Positions 16,829-24,792 of a stretch of 64,000 bases of DNA are shown in pieces. Numbering within the stretch: position 1 is the first letter of the stretch; each line of letters opens with the position of its first letter. Under the pieces are notes generated by a model. It saw only the letters and a program-made list of their open reading frames with translations. It had not been told where the DNA came from and made no database searches. The position numbers were made by a program, and so were the translations under genes. Origin of the DNA: an uncultured Pelagibacteraceae bacterium (GTDB lineage Bacteria; Pseudomonadota; Alphaproteobacteria; Pelagibacterales; Pelagibacteraceae); assembly GCA_902597875.1 (NCBI GenBank), contig CACJZK010000001.1, positions 72,001 to 136,000 of the forward strand, given 5' to 3'.

Positions 16829-17693
16829 ATTATATCTTAAAAAAAAACTAAGAAAAATTTTGTTTTTATACAAAATATTTTTATTCATTTATAAAATTAT
16901 AAATTACCCAAAAAATTTTCTTATTCGTAAAAAAAACATGTTGATAAAAAGAAAATCTTTTGAAGAGTTTGAAAAAAATAATGGATTATTAAAAATCAAT
17001 TATGCAGGTCATAATTTAATTTTTAAAGCTTTTTCACCAATTAATTATTTTCATCTAAAGATTGGCTCACAACATGAAAATATTTTTTTTGAAAAATTAT
17101 TTAAAAAGATTGAAGAGGGAATGATTGTTTATGATATAGGAGGACATGTAGGAATGTATAGTCTGCCATTTGCCAAGTCAGTAGGACCTAAAGGAAAAGT
17201 AGTTGTATTTGAACCTGAAAAAAAAGGTTTAGACTCAATTCAAGAGAATTTAAAACTTAATAAAGTTCATAATGTAAAATTATATCCATTTGCAATTAGT
17301 AATAAATCTTCTAAATCAGACTTTTATATAAGACCTGATAAAGACACTCACAGCTTATTTCAAGAAACTCTAGCTCCATCTAAAACAGACAAACAAAAAA
17401 AAGTAAATATTCAAACTTACACCATAGATGACTTAATTGAAAAAAAAATAGCACCAGTTCCTAATTTTATAAAAATTGATACAGAAGGCGCAGAATTAAA
17501 AATTTTGGATGGACTTAAAAAAAATTACAACACACTTAAATATATTTTTATTGAAATTCACCCGGATGCTTTAGGATTAGAAAATATATTTAATCCAGAA
17601 GAGGAAGTAGAAAAAAAATTAAAAAACCTTGGCTTTGATCATATTGAATATCTAGACAAAATTCATATATTGGCTAAAAAAAATAATGTTTAA
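16815..17693 (+). CDS. FkbM-family SAM-dependent methyltransferase
   Basis: 292 residues. The SAM-binding motif VYDIGGHVGMYSLPFAKSVG and acidic loop VVFEPEK lie near residues 105-140. NFIKIDTEGAELKILDGL is the hallmark of FkbM methyltransferases, which O-methylate sugars or polyketides. The first 60 residues are basic and hydrophobic (LRKILFLYKIFLFIYKII) and may associate with the membrane. The start lies inside the end of the cytidylyltransferase gene. It probably methylates a hydroxyl of the surface glycan. Confidence 0.87.
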   Translation: MLRFKLYLKKKLRKILFLYKIFLFIYKIINYPKNFLIRKKNMLIKRKSFEEFEKNNGLLKINYAGHNLIFKAFSPINYFHLKIGSQHENIFFEKLFKKIEEGMIVYDIGGHVGMYSLPFAKSVGPKGKVVVFEPEKKGLDSIQENLKLNKVHNVKLYPFAISNKSSKSDFYIRPDKDTHSLFQETLAPSKTDKQKKVNIQTYTIDDLIEKKIAPVPNFIKIDTEGAELKILDGLKKNYNTLKYIFIEIHPDALGLENIFNPEEEVEKKLKNLGFDHIEYLDKIHILAKKNNV

Positions 17694-18327
17694 AGTTTCT
17701 GTAATTATACCCTGTTATAATCATGAAAAATTTATAGGTAGATGTTTGCGTTCAATTTTAGATCAGAGTTTGAATAAAAAACAATACGAAGTGATTGTAG
17801 TCGATGATGGAAGTTCTGATAATTCATCAAAAGTTATGAAAACATTTGGAAATTTAATTAAAATTATTACAAATAAAAAAAATAAAGGCTTACCGCATTC
17901 TTTAAATACCGGAATCAGGTCTTCCAAGTCAAAATATATTGTAAGACTAGATTCAGACGATTATGTTAATAGAGACTTTCTTTCCTTTTTATTACAATAT
18001 ATTGAACAAAATAGTAATACTATTGATGCAGTGGCCTGTGATTATCTAGTAGTTAATGATCAAGAAGAAGTTTTACGAAGAGAAAACTGTGAAAAAAAAC
18101 CTATAGGATGTGGAATAATTTTCAAAACTTCTCATTTAATAAAACTCGGCCTTTATAATGAAAGCTTTTTACTCAAAGAAGAGGTGGAATTAAGAAAGCG
18201 ATATGAGCAAAACTATAAAATTTCAAGATTACAGCTTCCTCTGTATAGATATCGTAGACATGAAAAAAATATAACAAATAATAAAAAAAAACTTAAAAAA
18301 TTTACAAAATTACTTAAAAGGAAATAA
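17686..18327 (+). CDS. Family 2 glycosyltransferase (short, GT-A domain only)
   Basis: 213 residues. It starts KVSVIIPCYNHEKFIGRCLRS and has VIVVDDGSSDNS (nucleotide-binding Asp pair), NKGLPHSLNTGI, and the metal-binding RLDSDDYV. The EE near 165 (LLKEEVELRKRYE) is a candidate catalytic-base region. It is short for GT2 but covers the full GT-A domain, with no membrane anchor. It overlaps the FkbM gene by 8 bases and its stop abuts the NeuB paralogue. Donor and linkage unknown. Confidence 0.88.
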   Translation: MFKVSVIIPCYNHEKFIGRCLRSILDQSLNKKQYEVIVVDDGSSDNSSKVMKTFGNLIKIITNKKNKGLPHSLNTGIRSSKSKYIVRLDSDDYVNRDFLSFLLQYIEQNSNTIDAVACDYLVVNDQEEVLRRENCEKKPIGCGIIFKTSHLIKLGLYNESFLLKEEVELRKRYEQNYKISRLQLPLYRYRRHEKNITNNKKKLKKFTKLLKRK

Positions 18328-19367
18328 TGAATAACAAATTTTTTAAAAAATTAAAAAAACCTTATATAATTGCAGAGATAGGAGTTAACCATGGATGCTC
18401 CTTAAAAAGAGCAAAATCAATGATATTGTTAGCCAAAAAAGGAGGTGCAGATGCTGTTAAATTTCAAACATACAAAGCTGAAAACTTAGCGTCAAAATAC
18501 TCCCCAGCATATTGGGATAAAAAAAAGGAAAAAACTAAAAGCCAGTATTTACTCTTCAAAAAATACGATAAGTTTGGCTACAAAGAATATAAAATTTTAC
18601 ACAATCTTTGTAAAAAAAAAAGAATAAACTTCCTTTCGACTCCTTTTGACAAAGGTTCTGTTCATTATTTAAAAAAATTGGTTCCTTTTTTTAAGATTGC
18701 GTCCGCAGATATAAATAATTATCCATTACTTAAGATTGTGGCAAAAACTAATAAACCTGTATTAATTTCAACAGGAGCATCAAAAATTTCTGAAATTAAA
18801 AATGCAGTAAAAATACTTAAAAAATTTGGAGCAAGAGACATTGCAATAATGCACTGTATTTTAAACTATCCTACCAAAGACATAAACGCTAATCTAAGAA
18901 TGATAAAGAATTTAAAAAAAGTCTTTCCAAAAAATATCATAGGATATTCAGACCACACTTTGCCAGATAGTTACATGTCAAGTTTGTTATTTGCAAATAT
19001 GATGGGAGCAGAAATTTTTGAAAAACATTTTACAGATAATAAAAAGCTTTCAGGAAATGACCATTATCACTCGATGAATTATGAAGACATTTTACTTTTC
19101 AGAAAAAATGTCGAAAATTTAAAAATTAAATTAGGAAAATTTAATAAAAAACCAATTAAGTCTGAGATAAAGTCTATAAAATTTGCAAGGAGAAGCATTT
19201 ATTCAAAAGTTAAAATAAGAAAAGGAGAAAAAATTAAAGAGGAACAAATTATTTGCAAAAGGCCTGGAATAGGAATAAGCCCAATGTTATGGGATAAAGT
19301 TCTTGGAAAAATCTCAAAAATTAATATTCCAGAAGATAAGCCAATAAAATGGAAATTTTTAAAGTAA
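18327..19367 (+). CDS. neuB: N-acetylneuraminate synthase family protein, copy 2
   Basis: 346 residues. The barrel motifs are IAEIGVNHGCSL, AVKFQTYKAE, STPFD, KIASADINN, STGAS, HCILNYPT, GYSDHT and EKHFT. A C-terminal SAF domain starts near 283 (ARRSIYSKVKIRKGEKI). It condenses PEP with an N-acyl hexosamine derivative to give a nonulosonic acid. Compared with copy 1 it differs through most positions outside motifs, so each copy probably serves its own pathway. The start overlaps the upstream GT2 stop. With the aminotransferase (14947) and cytidylyltransferase (16118) it forms a partial second NulO set. A matching epimerase and dehydratase are not obvious on the plus strand. Confidence 0.92.
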   Translation: MNNKFFKKLKKPYIIAEIGVNHGCSLKRAKSMILLAKKGGADAVKFQTYKAENLASKYSPAYWDKKKEKTKSQYLLFKKYDKFGYKEYKILHNLCKKKRINFLSTPFDKGSVHYLKKLVPFFKIASADINNYPLLKIVAKTNKPVLISTGASKISEIKNAVKILKKFGARDIAIMHCILNYPTKDINANLRMIKNLKKVFPKNIIGYSDHTLPDSYMSSLLFANMMGAEIFEKHFTDNKKLSGNDHYHSMNYEDILLFRKNVENLKIKLGKFNKKPIKSEIKSIKFARRSIYSKVKIRKGEKIKEEQIICKRPGIGISPMLWDKVLGKISKINIPEDKPIKWKFLK

Positions 19368-19386
19368 TTAAGAAGACGAATTTTTT

Positions 19387-20025
19387 ATGAAATATCAGGA
19401 TTTTGTTATTAAGAATGGAAAATTTATTGGAAAATTTGATGAAATGTATAAATTTCACAAAGATCCCTGGAATTTGATAAAAAATAATCGAAAAGGATAT
19501 CAAATTAATTATCATTTAATATTTAGATTTTGTGAGGATTTAAAAAAAGAGTTTAAAAGAAAAAAGATTAAAGTATTAGAGCTAGGTTGTGGATATCCTC
19601 AAATTTTAAATGAATTAAAAAAAAAGGGTTTTGATGTATATGGAGTAGATATTTCTAAAACAGTTTTAGAGAAAGCCAAAAAAAAATATCCAAGTATTAA
19701 GAATAAAATTTTTCATGGAGATATTTTAGATGAAAAACTACTAAAAAAAATAAAACCTGATATATACATTATGAATGATATTAGCTGGTACGTTCTGCCA
19801 AAAATAAAAAATTTTTTAAAAAAAGTAAAGAAAATAAAGAAAAATTCTTATTTGATACACTGTTTGACAATGTATGACAGAAAAAAACAAAAATACGGAA
19901 AAAACTATTTTTATAATTTAAAAGGAATAAAAAAATTTTTCAATTTAAAATACTTTTATTCTGGAAATATAGAAATAGAAAAAGAAAAGAAAAAATTTTC
20001 ATTTTTTTTAGCAAAAATCAATTAA
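19387..20025 (+). CDS. Class I SAM-dependent methyltransferase
   Basis: 212 residues. Motif I is VLELGCGYPQILNELKKKG (about 61-79), followed by VYGVDIS (motif II acidic residue), FHGDILDE and the motif-IV-like YIMNDISW. The N-terminal 50 residues (KFHKDPWNLIKNNRKGYQINYH) are of the kind seen in small sugar or lipid methyltransferases. It is separated by 19 bases from the NeuB paralogue and 7 bases from the pyruvate-kinase-like gene. It probably modifies a glycan component. Target atom unknown. Confidence 0.82.
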   Translation: MKYQDFVIKNGKFIGKFDEMYKFHKDPWNLIKNNRKGYQINYHLIFRFCEDLKKEFKRKKIKVLELGCGYPQILNELKKKGFDVYGVDISKTVLEKAKKKYPSIKNKIFHGDILDEKLLKKIKPDIYIMNDISWYVLPKIKNFLKKVKKIKKNSYLIHCLTMYDRKKQKYGKNYFYNLKGIKKFFNLKYFYSGNIEIEKEKKKFSFFLAKIN

Positions 20026-20032
20026 AATCTTC

Positions 20033-21013
20033 ATGAAAAACATAGACATTTTTGTAACATTAGGACCCAGCTCATTAAACAAGAAATTTTTAAATTTTGT
20101 TAAAGGCAAAGCAGCTTTGGTAAGACTTAATATGTCTCACGTAAATTTGAAAAAACTAGGAGAGAAAATATCTTTTATAAAAAAAAATTGCTCGGTACCT
20201 ATTTGTATAGATACTGAAGGGGCTCAAATTAGAATTAAATCAAATAAAACTTCTTCAAAAAAAATTAAGCTGAAACAAAAAATAAGTGTAAAAAAAAATA
20301 AAGGAAGTTTCAATTTTTATCCTGAGGAAGTTTTTAGCCTATTAAGAAAAAAAGATATTTTAGATGTTGGTTTTGAAGGTTTACAATTGAAAGTTTTGAA
20401 TAAAGATAATAAAAAAATTTCTTTGATTTGCACAAAATCAGGAATAATTGAAAATAACAAGGGTGTTCACTTAAAAAATAGAAAAATTAATTTAAATTTT
20501 GTTACAAAAAAAGATCTAGAGGCAATAAAAATTGCAAAAAAATTTAAAATTAAAAATTTTGCACTTTCTTTTACGAACTCCAAAAAAGATATGGATAAAT
20601 TTTGTAAGTTATTACCAAAAGAGAATAAATATTTTAAAATAGAGACTTCTAATGGTCTAAAATCATTAGACTCTTTTTTTAAGAGAGAAAAAAATTTTTT
20701 AATTGATAGAGGAGATCTTTCCAAAGATATAGGAATAGAAAATATTCCTTTTGCTCAAAGAATGATATTTAAAAAGTCCAAAAAACATAAAAATGTAAGA
20801 ATAGCTATAGCAACTAATTTTTTAGAAACTATGATAACAAATCCATATCCTACAAGAGCAGAAGTAAACGATATATACAATTCTTTAGAAATGGGAGCTA
20901 AGGCATTAGTTTTAGCAGGCGAAACTGCTATGGGTAAGCATCCAATAAGCTGCATTAAGCTTTTAAAAAAAATAATTAATGTATTTAAAAAAAATAAAAA
21001 ATTAGATGTTTAA
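20033..21013 (+). CDS. Truncated pyruvate kinase homologue in the glycan operon
   Basis: 326 residues against about 470 for housekeeping pyruvate kinase. The catalytic A domain is recognisable: TLGPSS (9-14), RLNMSH (31-36), IDTEGAQIR (59-67), KIETSNG (202-208, Lys/Glu for phosphate and metal), RGDL (226-229), ATNFLETM (260-267), PTRAEVND (273-280) and GETAMG (296-301). The B lid is shortened and the C-terminal allosteric domain is absent. The usual VARGDL reads IDRGDL. Retained catalytic residues argue for an active phosphoenolpyruvate- or phosphate-handling enzyme, but the location between glycan genes argues against a glycolytic role. It overlaps the kinase/nucleotidyltransferase fusion by 8 bases. 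Confidence 0.82.
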   Translation: MKNIDIFVTLGPSSLNKKFLNFVKGKAALVRLNMSHVNLKKLGEKISFIKKNCSVPICIDTEGAQIRIKSNKTSSKKIKLKQKISVKKNKGSFNFYPEEVFSLLRKKDILDVGFEGLQLKVLNKDNKKISLICTKSGIIENNKGVHLKNRKINLNFVTKKDLEAIKIAKKFKIKNFALSFTNSKKDMDKFCKLLPKENKYFKIETSNGLKSLDSFFKREKNFLIDRGDLSKDIGIENIPFAQRMIFKKSKKHKNVRIAIATNFLETMITNPYPTRAEVNDIYNSLEMGAKALVLAGETAMGKHPISCIKLLKKIINVFKKNKKLDV

Positions 21014-21815
21014 AAAAAAAAATTCTAAGAAAATTCTTATAATGGGATTACCAGGAGCTGGAAAAACTATACTTGCAAAAGAAGTGAATAGAAATTTAGG
21101 TGCTGTTTGGCTTAATGGAGACGCTATAAGAAACAAATATAAAGACTGGGATTTTACGAAAAAGGGAAGAATAAGACAGGCTAAACGACTAAATTTATTA
21201 TCTAATCAAATTATTAAAAAAGGAAAAAATGTAATTGTCGACTTTATCTGTCCAAACAAAGACTCTTTTAAGTATTTTAAAGCAGATTTCATTGTTTGGG
21301 TTGACACAATAAAAACTGGAAGACACATCCGGAAACACCTAGATGATATAAATCCTATTTTCAAAAAACCAAAAAAATACAATCTTAGAGTAACCACAAA
21401 AGATGCAAAATTTTGGAAATTTATTATCTTGGATATGTTTTTTAAAAAGAAGTGGAATGATAAAAATCCCACAGCACAAATGCTAGGAAGATTTCAACCT
21501 TGGCATGATGGACATAGAAAATTGTTTGAAACTATCGTCAAAAAAGATTTGCAGGTAAATATTCAAGTAAAAGACGTTGGGGGTTCAAACAAAAGTAACC
21601 CTTTTAGCTTTAGACGGGTAAAAGACAACATAGAAAAAGACTTAAAAATATTTAAATCAAGATTTAAAATTTCAAAGGTCCCCAATATTGTTAAGGTAGT
21701 ATATGGGAGGAAAGTTGGTTATAAAATTGAGCAAATATTAACTCCTATAAAATTTAGAAAAATTGCTGCATCAAATATAAGAAAGAAACTTAGGAAAAAA
21801 GGTTTATTAAAATAA
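21006..21815 (+). CDS. APS-kinase-like kinase fused to an HxGH nucleotidyltransferase domain
   Basis: 269 residues in two domains. Residues 8-145 form a P-loop kinase like adenylylsulfate kinase: Walker A GLPGAGKT (14-21), WLNGDAIR (35-42), VIVDFICPNKDSF (77-89) and VDT (99-101). Residues 152-269 form a small nucleotidyltransferase with HDGH (167-170) and IAASNIRKKLR (253-263) in place of the usual ISxTxxR. The second domain is a paralogue of the stand-alone protein at 26148-26549. The half-size second domain is far too short for ATP sulfurylase, so PAPS synthesis is unlikely. Phosphorylation then CTP/ATP activation of a small alcohol or acid is a better inference. Confidence 0.8.
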   Translation: MFKKKNSKKILIMGLPGAGKTILAKEVNRNLGAVWLNGDAIRNKYKDWDFTKKGRIRQAKRLNLLSNQIIKKGKNVIVDFICPNKDSFKYFKADFIVWVDTIKTGRHIRKHLDDINPIFKKPKKYNLRVTTKDAKFWKFIILDMFFKKKWNDKNPTAQMLGRFQPWHDGHRKLFETIVKKDLQVNIQVKDVGGSNKSNPFSFRRVKDNIEKDLKIFKSRFKISKVPNIVKVVYGRKVGYKIEQILTPIKFRKIAASNIRKKLRKKGLLK

Positions 21816-21824
21816 CCTCCTAAA

Positions 21825-23057
21825 ATGATAAAAGTAAATAAAATTTGTATACTCATCAATTGGGTAAGGGAGATAGATATGTATAAAAATTTGATAAATA
21901 AACTCCCTAAAGAAAAATTAATAATCTTAGTTAACGACTTAAATAATGAAGAAATTGAAAGAAAAAACAATACTAGAGAAATTATTATAGGAATTAAAAA
22001 AGAAAAATTAAATTACAAACTGTATTCAAAAGTATACCTAAAAGAAAAATATAAAGTACTATTGTCAACAGGAGAGTCTGGTGCCAAAAAAATTGATGTG
22101 GTTTCAATACTAAGATTTATCTATTCAAGATCAATAGGAATAATATTAGAAAAAACAAAATTAAGTTTACTATTGCTAAAATTTTTTGGACGGCCATTTG
22201 TTGCAGGAGGAAGCTCTTCAAAATTATCAAGAAAATATTATCCAGAAAAAAATTTAGGGGATTGTGTAGTAAAGTTTCCTTGGAGCATGGATCTTAATTT
22301 AATGGAATTTCCTGAAAAGGAGTGGAAAGATAATTTTGATATTTTTTTTACTCATGGTATTTATGACTCCAAACTCATCAATAAAAAATTTAAAAATAAA
22401 AAGACCATAATCATAGGTTATCCAAGATATAACAACCTAGACAGTAAAAAAATATTAATAAGAAAATATCAAAAAAAATTTAAATTTAGTAAAAATAAGA
22501 AAAAAATATTTTGGATACCAACTCATGTTAATAGCCCAAATGAAATAGGTACCAATATTATTTATTGGATTAATAATTTTAAAAAGTTGTTAAAAAATTA
22601 TGATATTATAGTTAGACCTCATACAAAGACAATAAATTATTTGCCTTCAATTATTTCAGAATTGAAAAGAAAAGGTTTTAAAGTTGATGATAAAAGCGAT
22701 AGAAAAATTGGAGAGCTCTTCAAATTATCAGATTTAGTTTTTACTGATTACGGTGGATCAGTTTTTAGCAGTATTTATTTAGAAAAGCCAACAATTTTAT
22801 TAAATTTACCTGTAGACTCAAAATATTTAGAAAACAAAAAAAAAATTGTAACATTTGATTTATTAGTTAGAAAAAAAATATCATCATTAAAATTAAATGA
22901 TACATTAGGAAAAATTTTAATTACTTGCAGAAATTCTTTAAAAAAAAAAGAGTTATTGAAAAAATCTTCAATAAAAAAAAGTTACTTCGGGAATAAAGAA
23001 AAAATAAACTCTCTAGAAAAAATTTCAAAATTTTTGTTAAAAAAAATTAATGATTAA
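21825..23057 (+). CDS. CDP-glycerol:glycerophosphate glycerophosphotransferase-like transferase
   Basis: 410 residues. The C-terminal half matches the teichoic-acid TagB/TagF pattern: FFTHGIYDS, IIGYPRYNN, FWIPTHVNSPNE, IVRPHTKT (the catalytic-region histidine), and LSDLVFTDYGGSVFSSIYLEKPTILLNLP. These enzymes transfer a polyol phosphate from a CDP-polyol to an acceptor glycan. The gene follows the kinase/nucleotidyltransferase fusion by 9 bases, and that fusion could supply an unusual CDP-linked donor. The N-terminal part (1-110) is more diverged. No membrane span is seen. The transferred group is unknown. Confidence 0.75.
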   Translation: MIKVNKICILINWVREIDMYKNLINKLPKEKLIILVNDLNNEEIERKNNTREIIIGIKKEKLNYKLYSKVYLKEKYKVLLSTGESGAKKIDVVSILRFIYSRSIGIILEKTKLSLLLLKFFGRPFVAGGSSSKLSRKYYPEKNLGDCVVKFPWSMDLNLMEFPEKEWKDNFDIFFTHGIYDSKLINKKFKNKKTIIIGYPRYNNLDSKKILIRKYQKKFKFSKNKKKIFWIPTHVNSPNEIGTNIIYWINNFKKLLKNYDIIVRPHTKTINYLPSIISELKRKGFKVDDKSDRKIGELFKLSDLVFTDYGGSVFSSIYLEKPTILLNLPVDSKYLENKKKIVTFDLLVRKKISSLKLNDTLGKILITCRNSLKKKELLKKSSIKKSYFGNKEKINSLEKISKFLLKKIND

Positions 23058-23850
23058 TATGTTTTCTACCATAAAAAACAAAATAATTTCTGGAAAAATT
23101 TTTAATTTCAAAGATACAGAAGATGTTCGCTTGATTAAAACTCATAAAAATAACACACAGGTTCTATATTTTCCCCAAAAAAAAATATACAGAAAATTAA
23201 ATAAAAATAAAAAAGGTAAAGAGAAAATACACTCAGAAAATCTTGGTATTTCCTGGTATTGTAAAAGAATAAAAATAAAAAAAAAATATTTAATTAAAAA
23301 GTATTTTAAAGGAAAAAAAATATCTTTTATTGATTTGAATGAAATCAATGGGCTTAAAGTAAAGTCTTGGAGACCGCTAACAGAAAATTACAATCTTTTA
23401 ATAAAATTTTTTAAACATTACATAAAATTTTATCCTAAAAAAAAATTATCTCATATTCATGGAGATCTTACTTTTGATAATATTATTTTTAATAAAAAAA
23501 GAATAATAGTTATTGATTGGGAATTTTTTAAAGCAAGTAAATCTTTATATGGATATGATTTAGTTTATTTGTTTTTATCTGCAGCTTGTTTACCGTATTT
23601 AAATTTTCGTCAGTTTTCTAAACAAGATGAAATTATATTTAAAAAACTATGGAAGTTACTGATTAATAGTAAAATTTCAGATGAATTGACTAATAGACCA
23701 TTTAATTATTTTTCAAAAAAAATAAAAAGTGATTTTATATTAAAAAAAAGTTTCAGATTATCTAAAAGAAAATTTTTCCCATTTATAACAAGTAACACTC
23801 ATAAAATTAAAATAATGAAATTAATTAACGAGATAAAGCATGAAAACTAA
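23050..23850 (+). CDS. Aminoglycoside-phosphotransferase/choline-kinase-like small-molecule kinase
   Basis: 266 residues. The kinase core is visible as LSHIHGDLTFDNIIF (catalytic HGD-x4-N) followed by IIVIDWEFF (metal-binding Asp), the APH/ChoK/LicA signature. An N-terminal lobe with IYRKLNKNKKGKEK may hold the ATP-binding lysine. It probably phosphorylates a small alcohol, amino alcohol or sugar. It overlaps the glycerophosphotransferase-like gene by 8 bases and the following GT2 gene by 11 bases. Together with a nucleotidyltransferase and a phosphodiester-forming transferase it recalls the kinase, cytidylyltransferase and transferase logic of LicA-LicC-LicD. An alternative ATG lies at 23059. 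Confidence 0.75.
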   Translation: MINMFSTIKNKIISGKIFNFKDTEDVRLIKTHKNNTQVLYFPQKKIYRKLNKNKKGKEKIHSENLGISWYCKRIKIKKKYLIKKYFKGKKISFIDLNEINGLKVKSWRPLTENYNLLIKFFKHYIKFYPKKKLSHIHGDLTFDNIIFNKKRIIVIDWEFFKASKSLYGYDLVYLFLSAACLPYLNFRQFSKQDEIIFKKLWKLLINSKISDELTNRPFNYFSKKIKSDFILKKSFRLSKRKFFPFITSNTHKIKIMKLINEIKHEN

Positions 23851-24640
23851 AGTATCAATTTTGATGACATGTTTTAATGCTGAAGCCTTTATTGAAAAAT
23901 CAATAAAAAGTATAAAAAATCAATCTTTTAAAAACTGGGAATTAATTATAGTTGATGACTTTTCGAAAGATCAAACATTAAAAATTGCAAAAAAATTAAA
24001 AACAAATAAAATAAAAATTTATTCCTTAAAAAAACATATCGGAAGAACCAAAGCTCTAAACTATGGTTTAAAAAAAATAAAGAATGACCTCATAGCTATC
24101 TTAGATGCAGATGATATAGCGTATAAAAATAGAATTATGGTACAAAAAAATTTTTTAGAGAAAAATCAAAAAACTTTATTAGTAGGAAGTTGGTATAAGG
24201 TAATTGATAAATCAGGTAAAATAATTAAAAATGTTAAAATAGATACAATCGAAAAAAATATTTATAAAAACATGATTTATAGAAATTTATTTTGCCATTC
24301 TTCAATTATGTTTAAGAAAAGTCTTTTAACCAAAATTGGATATTATCCAGAAAACATAATTTATGCCCAAGATTATGCTTTTATATTAAAGTCGATGAAA
24401 TTAGAAATACCTAGAGTAATTCCGAAGTATCTAACATTAAGTCGTAGATGGGATAATTCAATGACTTACAATCCATCCTATCAAAAAGATATTGTTTTAG
24501 ACAAAATAAAAATAATGATATTTTCAATTAAAAACTTTAGTTATCCTTTATTGTCTTTATTTATGTGGTCATTAAAATTCATCAAAGCTTTTTGCGATAT
24601 AATTTTATTAAATCTTAAAAAATCAAAAAATAATAACTAG
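23840..24640 (+). CDS. Family 2 glycosyltransferase
   Basis: 266 residues. KVSILMTCFNAEAFIEKSIKS opens the GT-A domain, followed by LIIVDDFSKDQT, GRTKALNYGL and AILDADDIAYKNR (DxD metal motif). YAQDYAF, the equivalent of the ED base region, lies near 182. The C-terminal 30 residues (SLFMWSLKFIKAFCDIILLNL) are hydrophobic and may anchor the enzyme to the inner membrane. It starts inside the kinase gene. Donor and acceptor unknown. Confidence 0.88.
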   Translation: MKTKVSILMTCFNAEAFIEKSIKSIKNQSFKNWELIIVDDFSKDQTLKIAKKLKTNKIKIYSLKKHIGRTKALNYGLKKIKNDLIAILDADDIAYKNRIMVQKNFLEKNQKTLLVGSWYKVIDKSGKIIKNVKIDTIEKNIYKNMIYRNLFCHSSIMFKKSLLTKIGYYPENIIYAQDYAFILKSMKLEIPRVIPKYLTLSRRWDNSMTYNPSYQKDIVLDKIKIMIFSIKNFSYPLLSLFMWSLKFIKAFCDIILLNLKKSKNNN

Positions 24641-24646
24641 TTCAAA

Positions 24647-24787
24647 ATGAATAAAATTAAAGACAAATTATGTAATTTATTAAAGGTTCTCAAAAATATT
24701 TTTAAAAAAGAAAAAAATAAAGAGGAAAATAAAATAAACGATAAAGACTCCAAGAAAGATACTGACGATATTTATCCTCTTTGGTAA
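24647..24787 (+). CDS. Small charged hypothetical protein (46 residues) ending in IYPLW
   Basis: A short frame of 46 codons starts with ATG at 24647, 6 bases after the GT2 stop, and ends TAA at 24785-24787, 5 bases before the next ATG. The protein begins MNKIKDKLCNLLKVLKNIFK, a possible amphipathic basic helix. It continues as a mixed-charge stretch (KKDTDD) and ends DDIYPLW. It fills an otherwise empty 150-base gap on the coding strand of a tightly packed operon, and this is the main reason to believe it. No function is recognised. Confidence 0.5.
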   Translation: MNKIKDKLCNLLKVLKNIFKKEKNKEENKINDKDSKKDTDDIYPLW

Positions 24788-24792
24788 TTTGT

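Noticed and set aside
21006-21815. PAPS synthetase (ATP sulfurylase plus APS kinase)
   Set aside because: The nucleotidyltransferase half is only about 115 residues and resembles NMNAT-type transferases, not the roughly 350-residue sulfurylase.
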